Part shown: positions 17,961-27,070 of the stretch, piece after piece | Layout of the letters: every line of letters begins with the position of its first letter | Position numbering within the stretch: the stretch's first letter is position 1 | Origin: Allobosea robiniae | GTDB lineage: Bacteria; Pseudomonadota; Alphaproteobacteria; Rhizobiales; Beijerinckiaceae | Assembly: GCF_900102525.1 (NCBI RefSeq) | Contig: NZ_FNBZ01000005.1 | Coordinates: forward strand, 1-64,000 | Reading direction: 5' to 3' | DNA: 64,000 nt | Notes under the pieces: model-generated | What the model was told of the DNA's origin: nothing | What the model saw: the letters and a program-made list of their open reading frames with translations, nothing else | Databases searched by the model: none | Position numbers and translations under genes: made by a program

Positions 17961-18084
17961 AGCTTTTTGATTTCGCGCGAATTCTTTTCGTTCGACCGGT
18001 TCCGGCCGAACGGAAAGCGCGCGGCGGCTGCGGGTCCGTGATGTAGACCTGCTGGCCCGGACGGGCAAGGCGGGAGGCGCTGCG

Positions 18085-19374
18085 TCAGGCCGCGACCGAG
18101 GCGCGCGCCCGGTCGAGCGCGAGCAGCGCAAGCCCGCTGGCGACCGAGCGGAAAGCATCGCCGATATGCACCTTTCCGGCACCGAAGCGGCGGTCGAACA
18201 GGCTGCGCACCGCCGGAACGTAGGAGGTGCCCCCGGTCATGAACACCGCCTCGATGCGGTCGCCGCCGAGCCCGGCCTCGGCCAGCGCGCGGTCGAGCGC
18301 GGCTTCGATGGCGCCGACATCGTCGGCGATCCAGCGCTCGAAATCGGTCCGGCGGATCGGCTTCTCGATGGTGACCCCCACCTGGCTGAAGCTCAGCGTG
18401 GTCGCCTCGTTGTCGGAGAGCGCGACCTTGGCGGCGGAGACGGCGCGGTAGAGCTCGTAGCCGAGGTCGTATTCGATCACCGTCAGCAGATCCTCGAGCT
18501 TGCCGGGCTCGACCGCCTCGCGGATCAGGGCGTTCAGCTCGGCCATGGTCTCCCGGCTCTTCATCAGCGAGAGCTTGTGCCATTGCGCGAAGGCGGCGTG
18601 ATAATGCGCCGGGACAGGCAGCAGCTTGTCGAAGGAGCGGTATTCCGTGCCCTTGCCGAGTGCCGGCGAAACCGCATGCTCGATGATGCGGTAGTCGAAG
18701 GTGTCGCCGGCGACGCCGACACCGGCATGAGAGAGCGGGATCGCCTCCAGGCTGCCATTGCGGCCGGGCTCGAAGCGCATCACCGAGAAGTCGCTGGTGC
18801 CGCCGCCGAAATCGGCGACCAGCATGGTCTGCGGCTCCTTCAGGTCGCGCGCATACCAATAGGCGGCGCCGAGCGGCTCATAGGCGAAATCGACCTGGGC
18901 CATCCCGGCCTTGCCGTAGGAAGCCTTCAGGCGGCCGACCGCCAGTTCCTCGTCCGGGCGCTCGCCGGCGAAGACGACCGGGCGGCCGGAGACCAGCGGC
19001 AGCGCCTCGCGGTCGGCGAGCCCCTCGGAGAGGTCCGACAGGAAGACGCCGATCAAGTCCTCCAGCCGGAAGAGCTTGCCGAAGAGCCGGGTCTCCTGGA
19101 AGGCGCGGCTGGAAAGATGGGTCTTGAGCGATTGCAGGAAGCGATGCTCGGTCGTCATGCCCAGGGCCATGTCGAGTGCATCGGGGCCGCTGACATGGGT
19201 GATGCGGGTCTGCGGCGGGCGGCCCTCGCGCCAGAACATCAACGCCGAGCGATAGGCATCGACCGCGCCCTGCTTCGTGGCGAAGGAGCGCGTCATGACC
19301 GATCCGTCAGCGCCAGCCAGCGCGACGACGCTGTTGGTGGTGCCGAAGTCGATGCCGATGGCGGCGGGGGTCAT
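18085..19374 (-). CDS. Hsp70 family protein (YegD-like)
   Basis: The 429-residue protein has only the actin-like ATPase part of Hsp70: phosphate loop IGIDFGTTNSVVAL at the N-terminus, a second ATP motif LVADFGGGTSDFSVM, and the adenosine-site block AVFMTGGTSYVPAVRSLFDR near the C-terminus. The usual substrate-binding domain and lid are missing, as in YegD, whose client is unknown. It is inserted between rpsA and sppA, two genes normally close in alphaproteobacteria. Start ATG 19374 has ggag upstream. Confidence 0.9.
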   Translation of the reverse strand: MTPAAIGIDFGTTNSVVALAGADGSVMTRSFATKQGAVDAYRSALMFWREGRPPQTRITHVSGPDALDMALGMTTEHRFLQSLKTHLSSRAFQETRLFGKLFRLEDLIGVFLSDLSEGLADREALPLVSGRPVVFAGERPDEELAVGRLKASYGKAGMAQVDFAYEPLGAAYWYARDLKEPQTMLVADFGGGTSDFSVMRFEPGRNGSLEAIPLSHAGVGVAGDTFDYRIIEHAVSPALGKGTEYRSFDKLLPVPAHYHAAFAQWHKLSLMKSRETMAELNALIREAVEPGKLEDLLTVIEYDLGYELYRAVSAAKVALSDNEATTLSFSQVGVTIEKPIRRTDFERWIADDVGAIEAALDRALAEAGLGGDRIEAVFMTGGTSYVPAVRSLFDRRFGAGKVHIGDAFRSVASGLALLALDRARASVAA

Positions 19375-19400
19375 GGCGGGCTCCTTTCACGGGACAGACG

Positions 19401-19445
19401 AGCCCTCACCCGAAGCGCCGCGGGGCGACGCCTCGGGTGAGGGCT
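19401..19445. repeat. Inverted repeat in the rpsA / Hsp70-like intergenic region
   Basis: Arms agccctcacccga (19401-19413) and tcgggtgagggct (19433-19445) are perfect complements around a 19-base GC-rich loop. It lies just upstream of the Hsp70-like gene and downstream of the rpsA terminator. No T-run is present on the minus strand, so a terminator role is doubtful. Confidence 0.5.
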
Positions 19446-19467
19446 GGGTAAAATCAGCCGAAACAAA

Positions 19468-19495
19468 AGCCCGCGCGGATCGCTCCGCGCGGGCT
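19468..19495 (-). terminator. rho-independent terminator of rpsA
   Basis: On the minus strand a 12-bp perfect stem (agcccgcgcgga / tccgcgcgggct) with a 4-base loop is followed at once by tttgtttcgg. It begins 36 bases after the rpsA stop. Confidence 0.85.
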
Positions 19496-19531
19496 GTCTT
19501 GGATGTCCGGCCGCTTCACGCGGCCGAAACC

Positions 19532-21235
19532 TCACTTCTTGTCGGTGGCCTTCTTGAGCGCGGCGCCCAGGATGTCGCCGAGCGAGGCACCGGAATCGGC
19601 GGAGCCGTACTGGGCCATCGCTTCCTTCTCCTCAGCCATTTCCAGGGCCTTGACCGAGACCTGGATCTTGCGGGCCTTCTTGTCGAAGAGCACGACGCGG
19701 GCGTCGATGCGCTCGCCGGCCGCGAAGCGCTCGGGGCGCTGCTCGGAGCGATCGCGGGCCAGCTCGGCGCGCTTGATGAAGGTCATCATGTCGGTGTCGG
19801 CGATCTTCACGTCGAGACCGGACTCCTTCACCTCGACCACCTCACAGGTGACGATCTGGCCCTTCTTGAACTCGCCGGCATCCACGAAGGGATCGCCGCC
19901 GAGCTGCTTCAGGCCGAGCGAGATACGCTCCTTCTCGACGTCCACATCGAGAACGATCGCCTGCAGGACGTCGCCCTTCTTGTATTCCTCGATGACCTGC
20001 TCGCCCGGACGGTTCCAGTCGAGATCGGAGAGATGGATCATGCCGTCGATATCGCCTTCGAGACCCAGGAACAGGCCGAACTCGGTCTTGTTCTTGACCT
20101 CACCCTCGACCGTCGAGCCCGCCGGGTGCTGCTCCGCGAAGAGCTCCCACGGGTTGCGCAGGGTCTGCTTGAGGCCGAGCGAGATGCGACGCTTGACCGG
20201 ATCGACCTCGAGGATCGCGACGTCGACTTCCTGCGAGGTCGAGACGATCTTGCCGGGGTGGACGTTCTTCTTGGTCCAGGACATCTCGGAGACGTGGATC
20301 AGGCCTTCGATGCCCGGCTCCACCTCGACGAACGCGCCGTAATCCGTGATGTTGGTCACGCGGCCCTTGAGACGGGTGCCGACCGGGTAACGCTCGGCGA
20401 TGCCATCCCACGGATCGGCCAGCAGCTGCTTGATGCCGAGCGAGATGCGGTGCGTGTCCTGGTTGATCTTGATGATCTTGACCTTGACCGTCTGGCCGAT
20501 GGTCACGACCTCCGACGGGTGGTTCACGCGGCGCCACGCCATGTCGGTGACGTGCAGCAGGCCGTCAATGCCGCCGAGATCGACGAACGCACCGTATTCG
20601 GTGATGTTCTTGACGACGCCGTCGATGACCTGGCCCTCTTCGAGCGAGGCGACGAGCTCGGAACGAGCCTCGGCGCGGGTCTCTTCGAGGACGGTACGGC
20701 GCGACACGACGATGTTGCCGCGGCGGCGATCCATCTTGAGGATCTCGAAGGGCTGCGGCTGGCCCATCAGCGGGCCGACGTCGCGGATCGGACGGATATC
20801 GACCTGCGAACGCGGCAGGAAGGCCACGGCGCCGTCGAGATCGACGGTGTAGCCGCCCTTGACGGTGTTGAAGATCATGCCGCTGACCTTCTCGCGGGCC
20901 TCGAAGGCCTTCTCGAGCTTGACCCAGCTCTCTTCGCGGCGAGCCTTGTCGCGCGAGATGACGGCTTCGCCGAGCGCGTTCTCGATCCGGTCCAGATAGA
21001 CCTCGACCTCGTCGCCGACGTTCAGTTCCTGCTCACGGCCGGGGCCGGTGAATTCCTTGAGCGCGACGCGTCCTTCGGTCTTCAGACCGACGTCGATGAT
21101 CGCCATATCCTTCTCGATGGCGACGACCTTGCCCTTGATGACGGAGCCTTCGAGGGCATCGTTCTTGCCGAAGGATTCCTCGAGCAGGGCGGCGAAATCC
21201 TCGCGACCCGCGCTGTAGCTTTCAACTGCTGACAT
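19532..21235 (-). CDS. rpsA: 30S ribosomal protein S1
   Basis: S1 helps mRNA bind the 30S subunit. The 567-residue protein has six S1 OB-fold repeats; the later ones carry the clear signature blocks [39 protein letters not shown] and [22 protein letters not shown] 21235 sits behind a strong ribosome site (caggagatt) and gives the normal length. A terminator follows. cmk, which often lies directly upstream, is absent; a lipoprotein gene in the same direction precedes it instead. Confidence 0.97.
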   Translation of the reverse strand: MSAVESYSAGREDFAALLEESFGKNDALEGSVIKGKVVAIEKDMAIIDVGLKTEGRVALKEFTGPGREQELNVGDEVEVYLDRIENALGEAVISRDKARREESWVKLEKAFEAREKVSGMIFNTVKGGYTVDLDGAVAFLPRSQVDIRPIRDVGPLMGQPQPFEILKMDRRRGNIVVSRRTVLEETRAEARSELVASLEEGQVIDGVVKNITEYGAFVDLGGIDGLLHVTDMAWRRVNHPSEVVTIGQTVKVKIIKINQDTHRISLGIKQLLADPWDGIAERYPVGTRLKGRVTNITDYGAFVEVEPGIEGLIHVSEMSWTKKNVHPGKIVSTSQEVDVAILEVDPVKRRISLGLKQTLRNPWELFAEQHPAGSTVEGEVKNKTEFGLFLGLEGDIDGMIHLSDLDWNRPGEQVIEEYKKGDVLQAIVLDVDVEKERISLGLKQLGGDPFVDAGEFKKGQIVTCEVVEVKESGLDVKIADTDMMTFIKRAELARDRSEQRPERFAAGERIDARVVLFDKKARKIQVSVKALEMAEEKEAMAQYGSADSGASLGDILGAALKKATDKK

Positions 21236-21549
21236 GTAATCTCCTGGGAGCCGGCCGCGTATCCCGCGGGTGTCCGGCCTTAAGCGCCGTGGTTGGTGCT
21301 GCGTTCCGGATCGCGGCCGTCGGCACCTCCTCTCGGAGGTTTCCGCCTCCCCGTCAGGCGGGGTTGGCGGAGGCGCCAGGACCAGCGGCTCGATCCGTAT
21401 CCGGACGACCTGCTTCAAACACGAAACGGGAGCAGGTCTTGCAGACCGCCCCCGGCGCATGATCGATCACGGCCCTTCGGACAGGGGCGATGTAATGCAA
21501 ACCGGCCTTCAGGGCAAGGTCGAAACCAAGCCCCGAGACGCCAGTTCGA
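21236..21549 (-). promoter_or_regulatory. rpsA leader region with hairpins
   Basis: The 314 bases upstream of rpsA contain no ORF. They hold two clear inverted repeats: acctcc/ggaggt with a 4-base loop (21325-21340), and a longer imperfect one around 21342-21371 (tccgcc, ccccg / cgggg, ggcgga). On the rpsA strand these lie about 90-135 bases before the start codon and could be a structured 5' leader or a terminator of the upstream gene. S1 autoregulation is known in E. coli; a link here is speculative. Confidence 0.4.
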
Positions 21550-22089
21550 TCAGGGACGCAGCAGCTTATAGCGCTTGTGCGTCAGGCAACTGTCGACGAC
21601 CAGCGCATAATCGGACGAAGCCTTCTCGACCGCGGCCGCGCCGCTTTCCGCGGTCGCCCCGCCGACGGACTGCACCGCGTTGGCGGCGCTAGCCAGCACA
21701 TGGGCCTGTCGAAATCCCGGCACCGGGATGTAGCTCGCCAACGTACCGGCGACCGCGATGGCGGTGCCGGTCTGCTGTTGCTGCGTCGCGCGCTTGATCG
21801 CAGCCAGTTGCGGCGCCGCCTGCTGGCGACAGGCGGTCAGATCACGCTGATAGCGGTCGGGATTGACACGATGCATGTCGACGAGCGGCTCGTAGACGGA
21901 GGTACCCGGATCCTCCATGGGCACGGTTGCGCCCGCAGCGCTGGAAGCCAGCTGCGGCCCCTGCCCCTCCGGTGGCAAGGCGGGCGCTGCCGGCAAGGCA
22001 GCCGCTACCGGCTCAGGCCCTTCCGATTGCACCGTCTGATTGCAAGCACCCACGTTCAGCGCCAGCAGCGCCGCCACAAAAACCCTCAT
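21550..22089 (-). CDS. Hypothetical lipoprotein
   Basis: The 179-residue protein has a lipoprotein signal (MRVFVAALLALNVGAC), a Pro/Ala-rich linker of about 45 residues, and a conserved-looking domain with YQRDLTACRQQAAPQLAAIK, a glutamine run (QQQQTG), a hydrophobic Gly/Ala stretch (AIAVAGTLASYIPVPGFRQA), and a final VVDSCLTHKRYKLL. The two cysteines in the mature domain may pair. The central hydrophobic Gly/Ala stretch could insert in a membrane. I do not recognise a named family. It is upstream of rpsA on the same strand. Confidence 0.7.
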   Translation of the reverse strand: MRVFVAALLALNVGACNQTVQSEGPEPVAAALPAAPALPPEGQGPQLASSAAGATVPMEDPGTSVYEPLVDMHRVNPDRYQRDLTACRQQAAPQLAAIKRATQQQQTGTAIAVAGTLASYIPVPGFRQAHVLASAANAVQSVGGATAESGAAAVEKASSDYALVVDSCLTHKRYKLLRP

Positions 22090-22276
22090 TGCCCCATCCC
22101 CTGCTCTTTCGGATATCTTTATTCTTGAGTGTCGCGCGACCCGCCTTTCGCCACGACAGCGCTCAAGACAGAACATAACGTTACGTCACATTCAATATCC
22201 TGCCGAGCCGCTTCCCCAACACCGCCCGCCATGCCAGTCTGCGGGCAGGTTTCACGGCATTTCGCGGGAGCATTCC

Positions 22277-22834
22277 ATGGGCTGGGCCATTCTGGGACTG
22301 ATCGTCGTTCTCGTCGTCTACCTGATCATGACCTATAACGGGCTCGTCGCGATGCGGCAGCGCGTGAACCAGGCCTTCGCCGATATCGACGTCCAGCTGA
22401 AGCAGCGCCACGACCTGATCCCGAACCTGGTCGAGACGGTGAAGGGCTATGCGACGCACGAGAAGTCGACGCTCGATGCGGTGATCGCCGCCCGCAACGC
22501 GGCACAGGGCGCGACCGGCGTGCATGACAAGGCCGCGGCCGAGCAGCAGCTCTCCGGGGCAGTCGGCCGGCTGCTCGCATTGGGCGAGGCCTATCCCGAC
22601 CTCAAGGCCAGCGCCAATTTCCAGCAGTTGCAGGTCGATCTCGGCAATGTCGAGGACAAGCTGGCGGCGGCGCGGCGCTTCTTCAACAATGCGGTCGGCG
22701 AGTTCAACGCGGCGATCCAGGCCTTCCCGGCGGTGCTGTTCGCGCCGCAGATGGGCTTTACCCAGCGCGAGTTCTTCGATGTCGGCCCGGAAACCCGCGC
22801 CCAGATCGAAGTTGCGCCCAGCGTGAAGTTCTGA
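22277..22834 (+). CDS. lemA: LemA family protein
   Basis: The 185-residue protein has one N-terminal membrane helix (MGWAILGLIVVLVVYLIM) and the LemA four-helix domain: YNGLVAMRQRVNQAFADIDV, QLKQRHDLIPNLVETVKGY, an ANFQQLQVDLGNVEDKLAAAR block and FNNAVGEFNAAIQAFPAVLFA. LemA proteins have an outward-facing helical domain and often lie beside HtpX/M48 protease genes, as here (37 bases to the next gene). Function is poorly known; pairing with the protease suggests a joint role in membrane protein quality. Confidence 0.93.
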   Translation: MGWAILGLIVVLVVYLIMTYNGLVAMRQRVNQAFADIDVQLKQRHDLIPNLVETVKGYATHEKSTLDAVIAARNAAQGATGVHDKAAAEQQLSGAVGRLLALGEAYPDLKASANFQQLQVDLGNVEDKLAAARRFFNNAVGEFNAAIQAFPAVLFAPQMGFTQREFFDVGPETRAQIEVAPSVKF

Positions 22835-22871
22835 CGGCGGCAAGACGTTCACGGCAACGGGAGCGGCTGCG

Positions 22872-23945
22872 ATGGCCGAGGCCTTCGGGCTCTATACCCA
22901 CCAGCGCAACAACCGGATCAGGTCCAACCTCCTGATCGTCGGGCTTTTCCTGCTGGTCTATCTCACCGCCTGGGGTCTGCTGCTCGTCGCCTTCGGTTAT
23001 GGCGGCGTGCCGCGCGGGCGCACCGCCTTCGGCGAGGCCGGCCGCATCTTCCGCTCGTGGTTCCCTTTCATCACCGCGGCGACGATGCTCTGGGTCTTCG
23101 TCGGCTTCCGCATGAATGTCGCGATGATCAACGCCGTGACGGGGTCGACGGGTCTCGCGCGCGAAGACAACCCGAAGCTCTACCGGATGCTGGAAAACCT
23201 CTGCATCTCGCGCGGGCTGCCGATGCCGAAGCTTGCCATCGTCGAAAGCGAGGCACTCAACGCCTTCGCCAGCGGCGTCAACGACAAGCAGTTCACCGTC
23301 AGCGTCACGACCGGGCTTCTCGCCCAGCTCAACGATGCCGAGGTCGAGGCGGTGCTCGCGCATGAGCTGACCCATATCCGCAACGGCGACGTCCGGCTGA
23401 TGGTGATCGCGGTGGTGATCGCCGGCGTGATCTCCTTCATCGGCGAAATCGTCTTCCGCGGCTTCGGTCGCAGCCGGGTCAGGGTCTCATCGGACGATGC
23501 GAAGAAGGGCAACGGCCTTGCCATCATCATCGGCATCGCGGTGATCGCGATCTCGTGGTTCCTGGCGGTGCTGATCCGGCTGTCGCTGTCGCGCTCGCGC
23601 GAGTACCTCGCCGACGCGGGGGCGGTCGAACTGACCAAGAACCCGGATGCGATGATCTCCGCCCTGCTCAAGATCTCCGGCCGGGCCGATATCGAGGGGG
23701 TGCCGTCGGGCGTGATGGACATGTGCTTCGAGAACGACCCCGACGATTTCGCCGACCTGTTCTCGACCCACCCTTCGGTCACCAAGCGCGTGCAGGCGCT
23801 GGTCGAGACCGCCGGCGGGCGGATGCCGGCGATGCCGCCGCACCCGCCGAAGATCGGCGAGCGTCAGGACCTGCCGACCATGGTCGAGGAAACCGCGGCG
23901 CGCGGGCCATGGGCGCGGCCGCCGCAGGCGCCTGGCTCGCACTAG
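22872..23945 (+). CDS. M48 family membrane zinc metalloprotease (HtpX-like)
   Basis: The 357-residue protein has two membrane helices before the catalytic part (LLIVGLFLLVYLTAWGLLL and FITAATMLWVFVGF), the zinc motif HELTH at residues 164-168, and a third ligand in SREYLADAGAVEL. Further hydrophobic segments flank residues 175-235. Family members degrade misfolded membrane proteins; the last 60 residues are a Pro-rich tail. It is coupled with lemA. I call it HtpX-like rather than HtpX because it is longer and paired with LemA. Confidence 0.9.
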   Translation: MAEAFGLYTHQRNNRIRSNLLIVGLFLLVYLTAWGLLLVAFGYGGVPRGRTAFGEAGRIFRSWFPFITAATMLWVFVGFRMNVAMINAVTGSTGLAREDNPKLYRMLENLCISRGLPMPKLAIVESEALNAFASGVNDKQFTVSVTTGLLAQLNDAEVEAVLAHELTHIRNGDVRLMVIAVVIAGVISFIGEIVFRGFGRSRVRVSSDDAKKGNGLAIIIGIAVIAISWFLAVLIRLSLSRSREYLADAGAVELTKNPDAMISALLKISGRADIEGVPSGVMDMCFENDPDDFADLFSTHPSVTKRVQALVETAGGRMPAMPPHPPKIGERQDLPTMVEETAARGPWARPPQAPGSH

Positions 23946-23948
23946 AAC

Positions 23949-24854
23949 TCAGGCGACGAGCTTGGCCGGATCGATCTCGAAGACCAGCGGATAGAAGGTG
24001 CTCCAGCGGCTCCAGCGCTGCGTTCCGGCCTCGCCGACCGCCCAGAGCCTGCCATCGGGCGCGAAGCCGAGATCCTCGATGCCGCCGGGAGCGGGGTAGC
24101 GCGCAAGCACGGCCCCCGTGGCGGGGTCGAGTTGCGACAGGAAGGCCGGCCGGTTGCCGGAGCTCTGGGAAATCCAGACCTTGCCCGCCTTGTCGAAGGT
24201 TGCGCCCTGCGAAAGGAGCGGCAGCGGCAGGATGGCCCGGCTATCCGCAAGACCGATCGGCGTCTCGCCGCCGGCAAGGACGCGATCGATGGGAACCGCA
24301 TGCAGGTTCGGTGCGCCTTCGCGGCGATAGGGCCCGAACCAGAGCGCATCGCCCGACGTCGTCAGGAAGGAAGGCCCCATCGACTTGTCGACGCGCATCT
24401 CCTTCAGCGGCACGCATTCGCCGCTGCGACAGGATTCCTTGAAATCGAGAGCCAGGAGCCGCCCGGAATTGGCGACGAACAGCGTATCCCGCGCTGTGGC
24501 GAGCCCACCGGGATGGCCATAGGTTGCCGGCAGCGCAAAGCTGCCGAGCAGGCGCCCGTCCCGGCGCGAGAGCCGGAACAGCCGCGCGGGGCCGTTGTCC
24601 TGGTCGCGCTCGGTGCTGCGATAGGCGGCGATCAGGACCTCGTCGCCGAAGACGGTGAGCCCCTGCGGCACGTAGCCTTCGTTGAGGCCGGGCGACCAGT
24701 AGCGCCGGCCGATCGCGGCCGCGTTGGGCACGGCGGTCAATTCACGAGCGTCATAGGTCGGCGCCTCGCCGGGCAAGGTGGGGCGCGCCCGCGCGCCCGA
24801 GGCCAGGCACAGGCCGGCGCCCGCCATCAGCATGTGGCGCCGGTTCACGATCAT
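23949..24854 (-). CDS. Exported beta-propeller-like protein of unknown function
   Basis: The 301-residue protein starts with a signal that has a twin-Arg pair (NRRHMLMAGAGLCLASGARA). The mature part shows repeats of the kind DEVLIAAYRS, GRLLGSFALPATYGHPGGLA, GKVWISQSSG and GRLWAVGEAG, spaced about 40-50 residues, like blades of a six-bladed propeller (SMP-30/gluconolactonase or NHL-like). Two cysteines in CRSGEC may form a loop. No catalytic site is evident. It is convergent with the M48 gene (3-base gap) and 4 bases after the isomerase gene, so both may be cotranscribed. Confidence 0.62.
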   Translation of the reverse strand: MIVNRRHMLMAGAGLCLASGARARPTLPGEAPTYDARELTAVPNAAAIGRRYWSPGLNEGYVPQGLTVFGDEVLIAAYRSTERDQDNGPARLFRLSRRDGRLLGSFALPATYGHPGGLATARDTLFVANSGRLLALDFKESCRSGECVPLKEMRVDKSMGPSFLTTSGDALWFGPYRREGAPNLHAVPIDRVLAGGETPIGLADSRAILPLPLLSQGATFDKAGKVWISQSSGNRPAFLSQLDPATGAVLARYPAPGGIEDLGFAPDGRLWAVGEAGTQRWSRWSTFYPLVFEIDPAKLVA

Positions 24855-24858
24855 CGCC

Positions 24859-25467
24859 TCAACGCCCTTCCGTCGCCCATTCTAGAGCTTCCTCCAGACG
24901 GTCGTCGCCCCAGAACAGTTCGCCGTCGCCGGCGACGAAGAAGGGCGCGCCGAAGATGCCGATCGACTTGGCATATTCGATCTCGGCACGCAGGCGGCCC
25001 TTGACCTCCTCGCTGCGCGAGAGCGGGATCGCGACATTGGGATCGCTGCCCGCCTCTTTCAGCGCGGCGCTCAGCACGGCTTCCTCGGCCATGTTGCGGC
25101 CTTCGCAGAAATGCGCCTGGAACAGCGCCTTCGAGAAGGCAGGCGTCCAGCCGCCGTCGCGGCCGGCGAGTGCCAGCCGCGCCGCCGTCAGCGAATTCTG
25201 GGGAAAATTCTCCGGCTTGACGATGGCGACGCCCTGCCGCCGGCCGCGCCGGGCGGTATCGCGCCACATATAGCGGCCCTTGCTGGGATAGAGCGCGAAG
25301 GGCGAGGTGTTCCAGCCCTGCGCCGCGAAGATCGGCCCGAGCAGGAAGGGCCGCCAGCGCAAGGTGACGCCGGCCTCCTCGGCCAGCTTCTCGATTCTCA
25401 GGGCGCTCAGGCAGGAATAGGGCGACGCGAACTCATACCAGAAGTCCAGAACGGGACGATTCGGCAT
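24859..25467 (-). CDS. 2-hydroxychromene-2-carboxylate isomerase / DsbA-like GST-kappa family
   Basis: The 202-residue protein has the kappa-class thioredoxin-fold start [18 protein letters not shown], where Ser of the SPYS block is the glutathione-activating residue, and the C-terminal [26 protein letters not shown], both hallmarks of HCCA isomerases (NahD type). In naphthalene breakdown this enzyme isomerises hydroxychromene carboxylate with glutathione, but many bacteria keep homologues without such pathways, and no aromatic genes are near. It lies upstream of the propeller-like gene. Confidence 0.85.
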   Translation of the reverse strand: MPNRPVLDFWYEFASPYSCLSALRIEKLAEEAGVTLRWRPFLLGPIFAAQGWNTSPFALYPSKGRYMWRDTARRGRRQGVAIVKPENFPQNSLTAARLALAGRDGGWTPAFSKALFQAHFCEGRNMAEEAVLSAALKEAGSDPNVAIPLSRSEEVKGRLRAEIEYAKSIGIFGAPFFVAGDGELFWGDDRLEEALEWATEGR

Positions 25468-25714
25468 TCAGCCTCCGAACAGGTCGTCATGTCGTGTCGC
25501 GCCCGATCGAGCCTGCGCCCTTCGTAACGCGACCGCAAGCGCCGCGAATGAGCGCCTGTGGAATGGAAGGACGACGCGCTCGCCCGCATCGATCCATCAG
25601 CGGACGACGCGGGATCGATCAGAAGGTTCCGATTGCTTCGCCCCGAACGCTGGGATAGTGCGCCATTGCGTCCGAAACGCGGCCCATGGGGGCTGCCAGA
25701 AGGAAAATGAACAG

Positions 25715-26947
25715 ATGGCTGACAGCAGCGTGAAAAAGGTCGTCCTCGCCTATTCCGGCGGTCTCGACACCTCGATCATCCTCAAATGGCTGCAGACCAC
25801 CTATCGATGCGAGGTCGTGACCTTCACCGCCGATCTCGGCCAGGGCGAGGAGCTCGGGCCGGCGCGCGACAAGGCGCTGCTGCTCGGCATCAAGCCGGAG
25901 AACATCTATATCGAGGACCTGCGCGAGGAATTCGTGCGCGACTACGTCTTCCCGATGTTCCGCGCCAATGCCGCCTATGAGGGTGTCTATCTGCTCGGCA
26001 CCTCGATCGCGCGGCCGCTGATCGCCAAGAAGCTGATCGAGATCGCGGAGGCGACTGGCGCCGACGCCGTCTCCCATGGTGCGACCGGCAAGGGCAACGA
26101 CCAGGTCCGCTTCGAGCTCACCGCCTATGCGCTCAAGCCCGACGTGGTGGTGATCGCGCCATGGCGCGAATGGGACCTGCGCTCGCGCGAGCAGCTCATC
26201 GCCTTCGCCGAGCAGCACCAGATCCCGATCGCCAAGAACAAGCGCGGCGAGGCGCCCTTCTCCGTCGACGCCAACCTGCTGCACGCCTCCTCGGAAGGCC
26301 GCGTGCTGGAGGACCCGGCGGTCGAGGTTCCCGATTACGTCTATTCGCGCACGATCTCGCCGGAAGATGCGCCCGACAAGCCGACGATCATCACCATCGG
26401 CTTCGAGAAGGGCGACGCGGTTTCGATCGACGGCGAGAAGCTCTCGCCGGCGACGCTGCTCGCCAAGCTCAACGATCTCGGCCGCGACAACGGCATCGGC
26501 CGGCTCGACCTCGTCGAGAACCGCTTCGTCGGCATGAAGTCTCGCGGCATGTACGAGACGCCCGGCGGCACGATCCTGCATGCGGCGCATCGCGCCATCG
26601 AGTCGATCACGCTCGACCGCGGCGCGGCCCATCTCAAGGACCAGATCATGCCGCAATATGCCGAGCTGATCTATAACGGCTTCTGGTTCTCGCCGGAGCG
26701 CGAGATGCTGCAGGCGCTGATCGACAAGAGCCAGGAGTTCGTCACCGGCGACGTGCGCCTCAAGCTCTACAAGGGCGGCGTCCATGTCATCGGCCGATCG
26801 AGCGACTATTCGCTCTACGACCAGGACCTCGTCACCTTCGAGGAAGGCGCGGTCGCCTACGACCATCGCGACGCGGCCGGCTTCATCAAGCTCAATGCGC
26901 TTCGCCTGCGTACGCTCGGCCAGCGCAAGAAGAAGCTGGGTCTCTGA
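25715..26947 (+). CDS. argG: Argininosuccinate synthase
   Basis: ArgG joins citrulline and aspartate with ATP to form argininosuccinate in arginine synthesis. The 410-residue protein starts at ATG 25715 with a good ribosome site (agaaggaa). It shows the PP-loop [15 protein letters not shown], the citrulline/aspartate blocks [16 protein letters not shown] and [16 protein letters not shown], and the usual length. A strong hairpin follows the stop. The genuine argH is not in the window: the ASL-family gene at 52262 sits in a transport operon. Confidence 0.97.
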   Translation: MADSSVKKVVLAYSGGLDTSIILKWLQTTYRCEVVTFTADLGQGEELGPARDKALLLGIKPENIYIEDLREEFVRDYVFPMFRANAAYEGVYLLGTSIARPLIAKKLIEIAEATGADAVSHGATGKGNDQVRFELTAYALKPDVVVIAPWREWDLRSREQLIAFAEQHQIPIAKNKRGEAPFSVDANLLHASSEGRVLEDPAVEVPDYVYSRTISPEDAPDKPTIITIGFEKGDAVSIDGEKLSPATLLAKLNDLGRDNGIGRLDLVENRFVGMKSRGMYETPGGTILHAAHRAIESITLDRGAAHLKDQIMPQYAELIYNGFWFSPEREMLQALIDKSQEFVTGDVRLKLYKGGVHVIGRSSDYSLYDQDLVTFEEGAVAYDHRDAAGFIKLNALRLRTLGQRKKKLGL

Positions 26948-26954
26948 ATCATCT

Positions 26955-26988
26955 GCCCACGCCGCATCTGACCATTTGCGGCGTGGGC
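26955..26988 (+). terminator. Hairpin after argG
   Basis: A perfect 12-bp stem (gcccacgccgca / tgcggcgtgggc) with a 10-base loop lies 7 bases after the argG stop. No T-run follows, so strength as an intrinsic terminator is uncertain, but position and stem argue for transcript-end formation or stability. Confidence 0.65.
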
Positions 26989-27070
26989 GACACCCAACCA
27001 AGAGCAGGTTTCGACCGAGCGAGCCGACCGTCGCGATCGACACGCGAAGCCACCGGCACTCGGAACTTTG

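Noticed and set aside
19401..19445. Second terminator for rpsA
   Set aside because: The arms are perfect but the loop is 19 bases and no T-run follows on the rpsA strand; the hairpin at 19468-19495 already fits that role.
19277..21232. 651-codon plus-strand ORF opposite rpsA
   Set aside because: Its repeats mirror the six S1 repeats on the other strand; there is no ribosome site or own composition.
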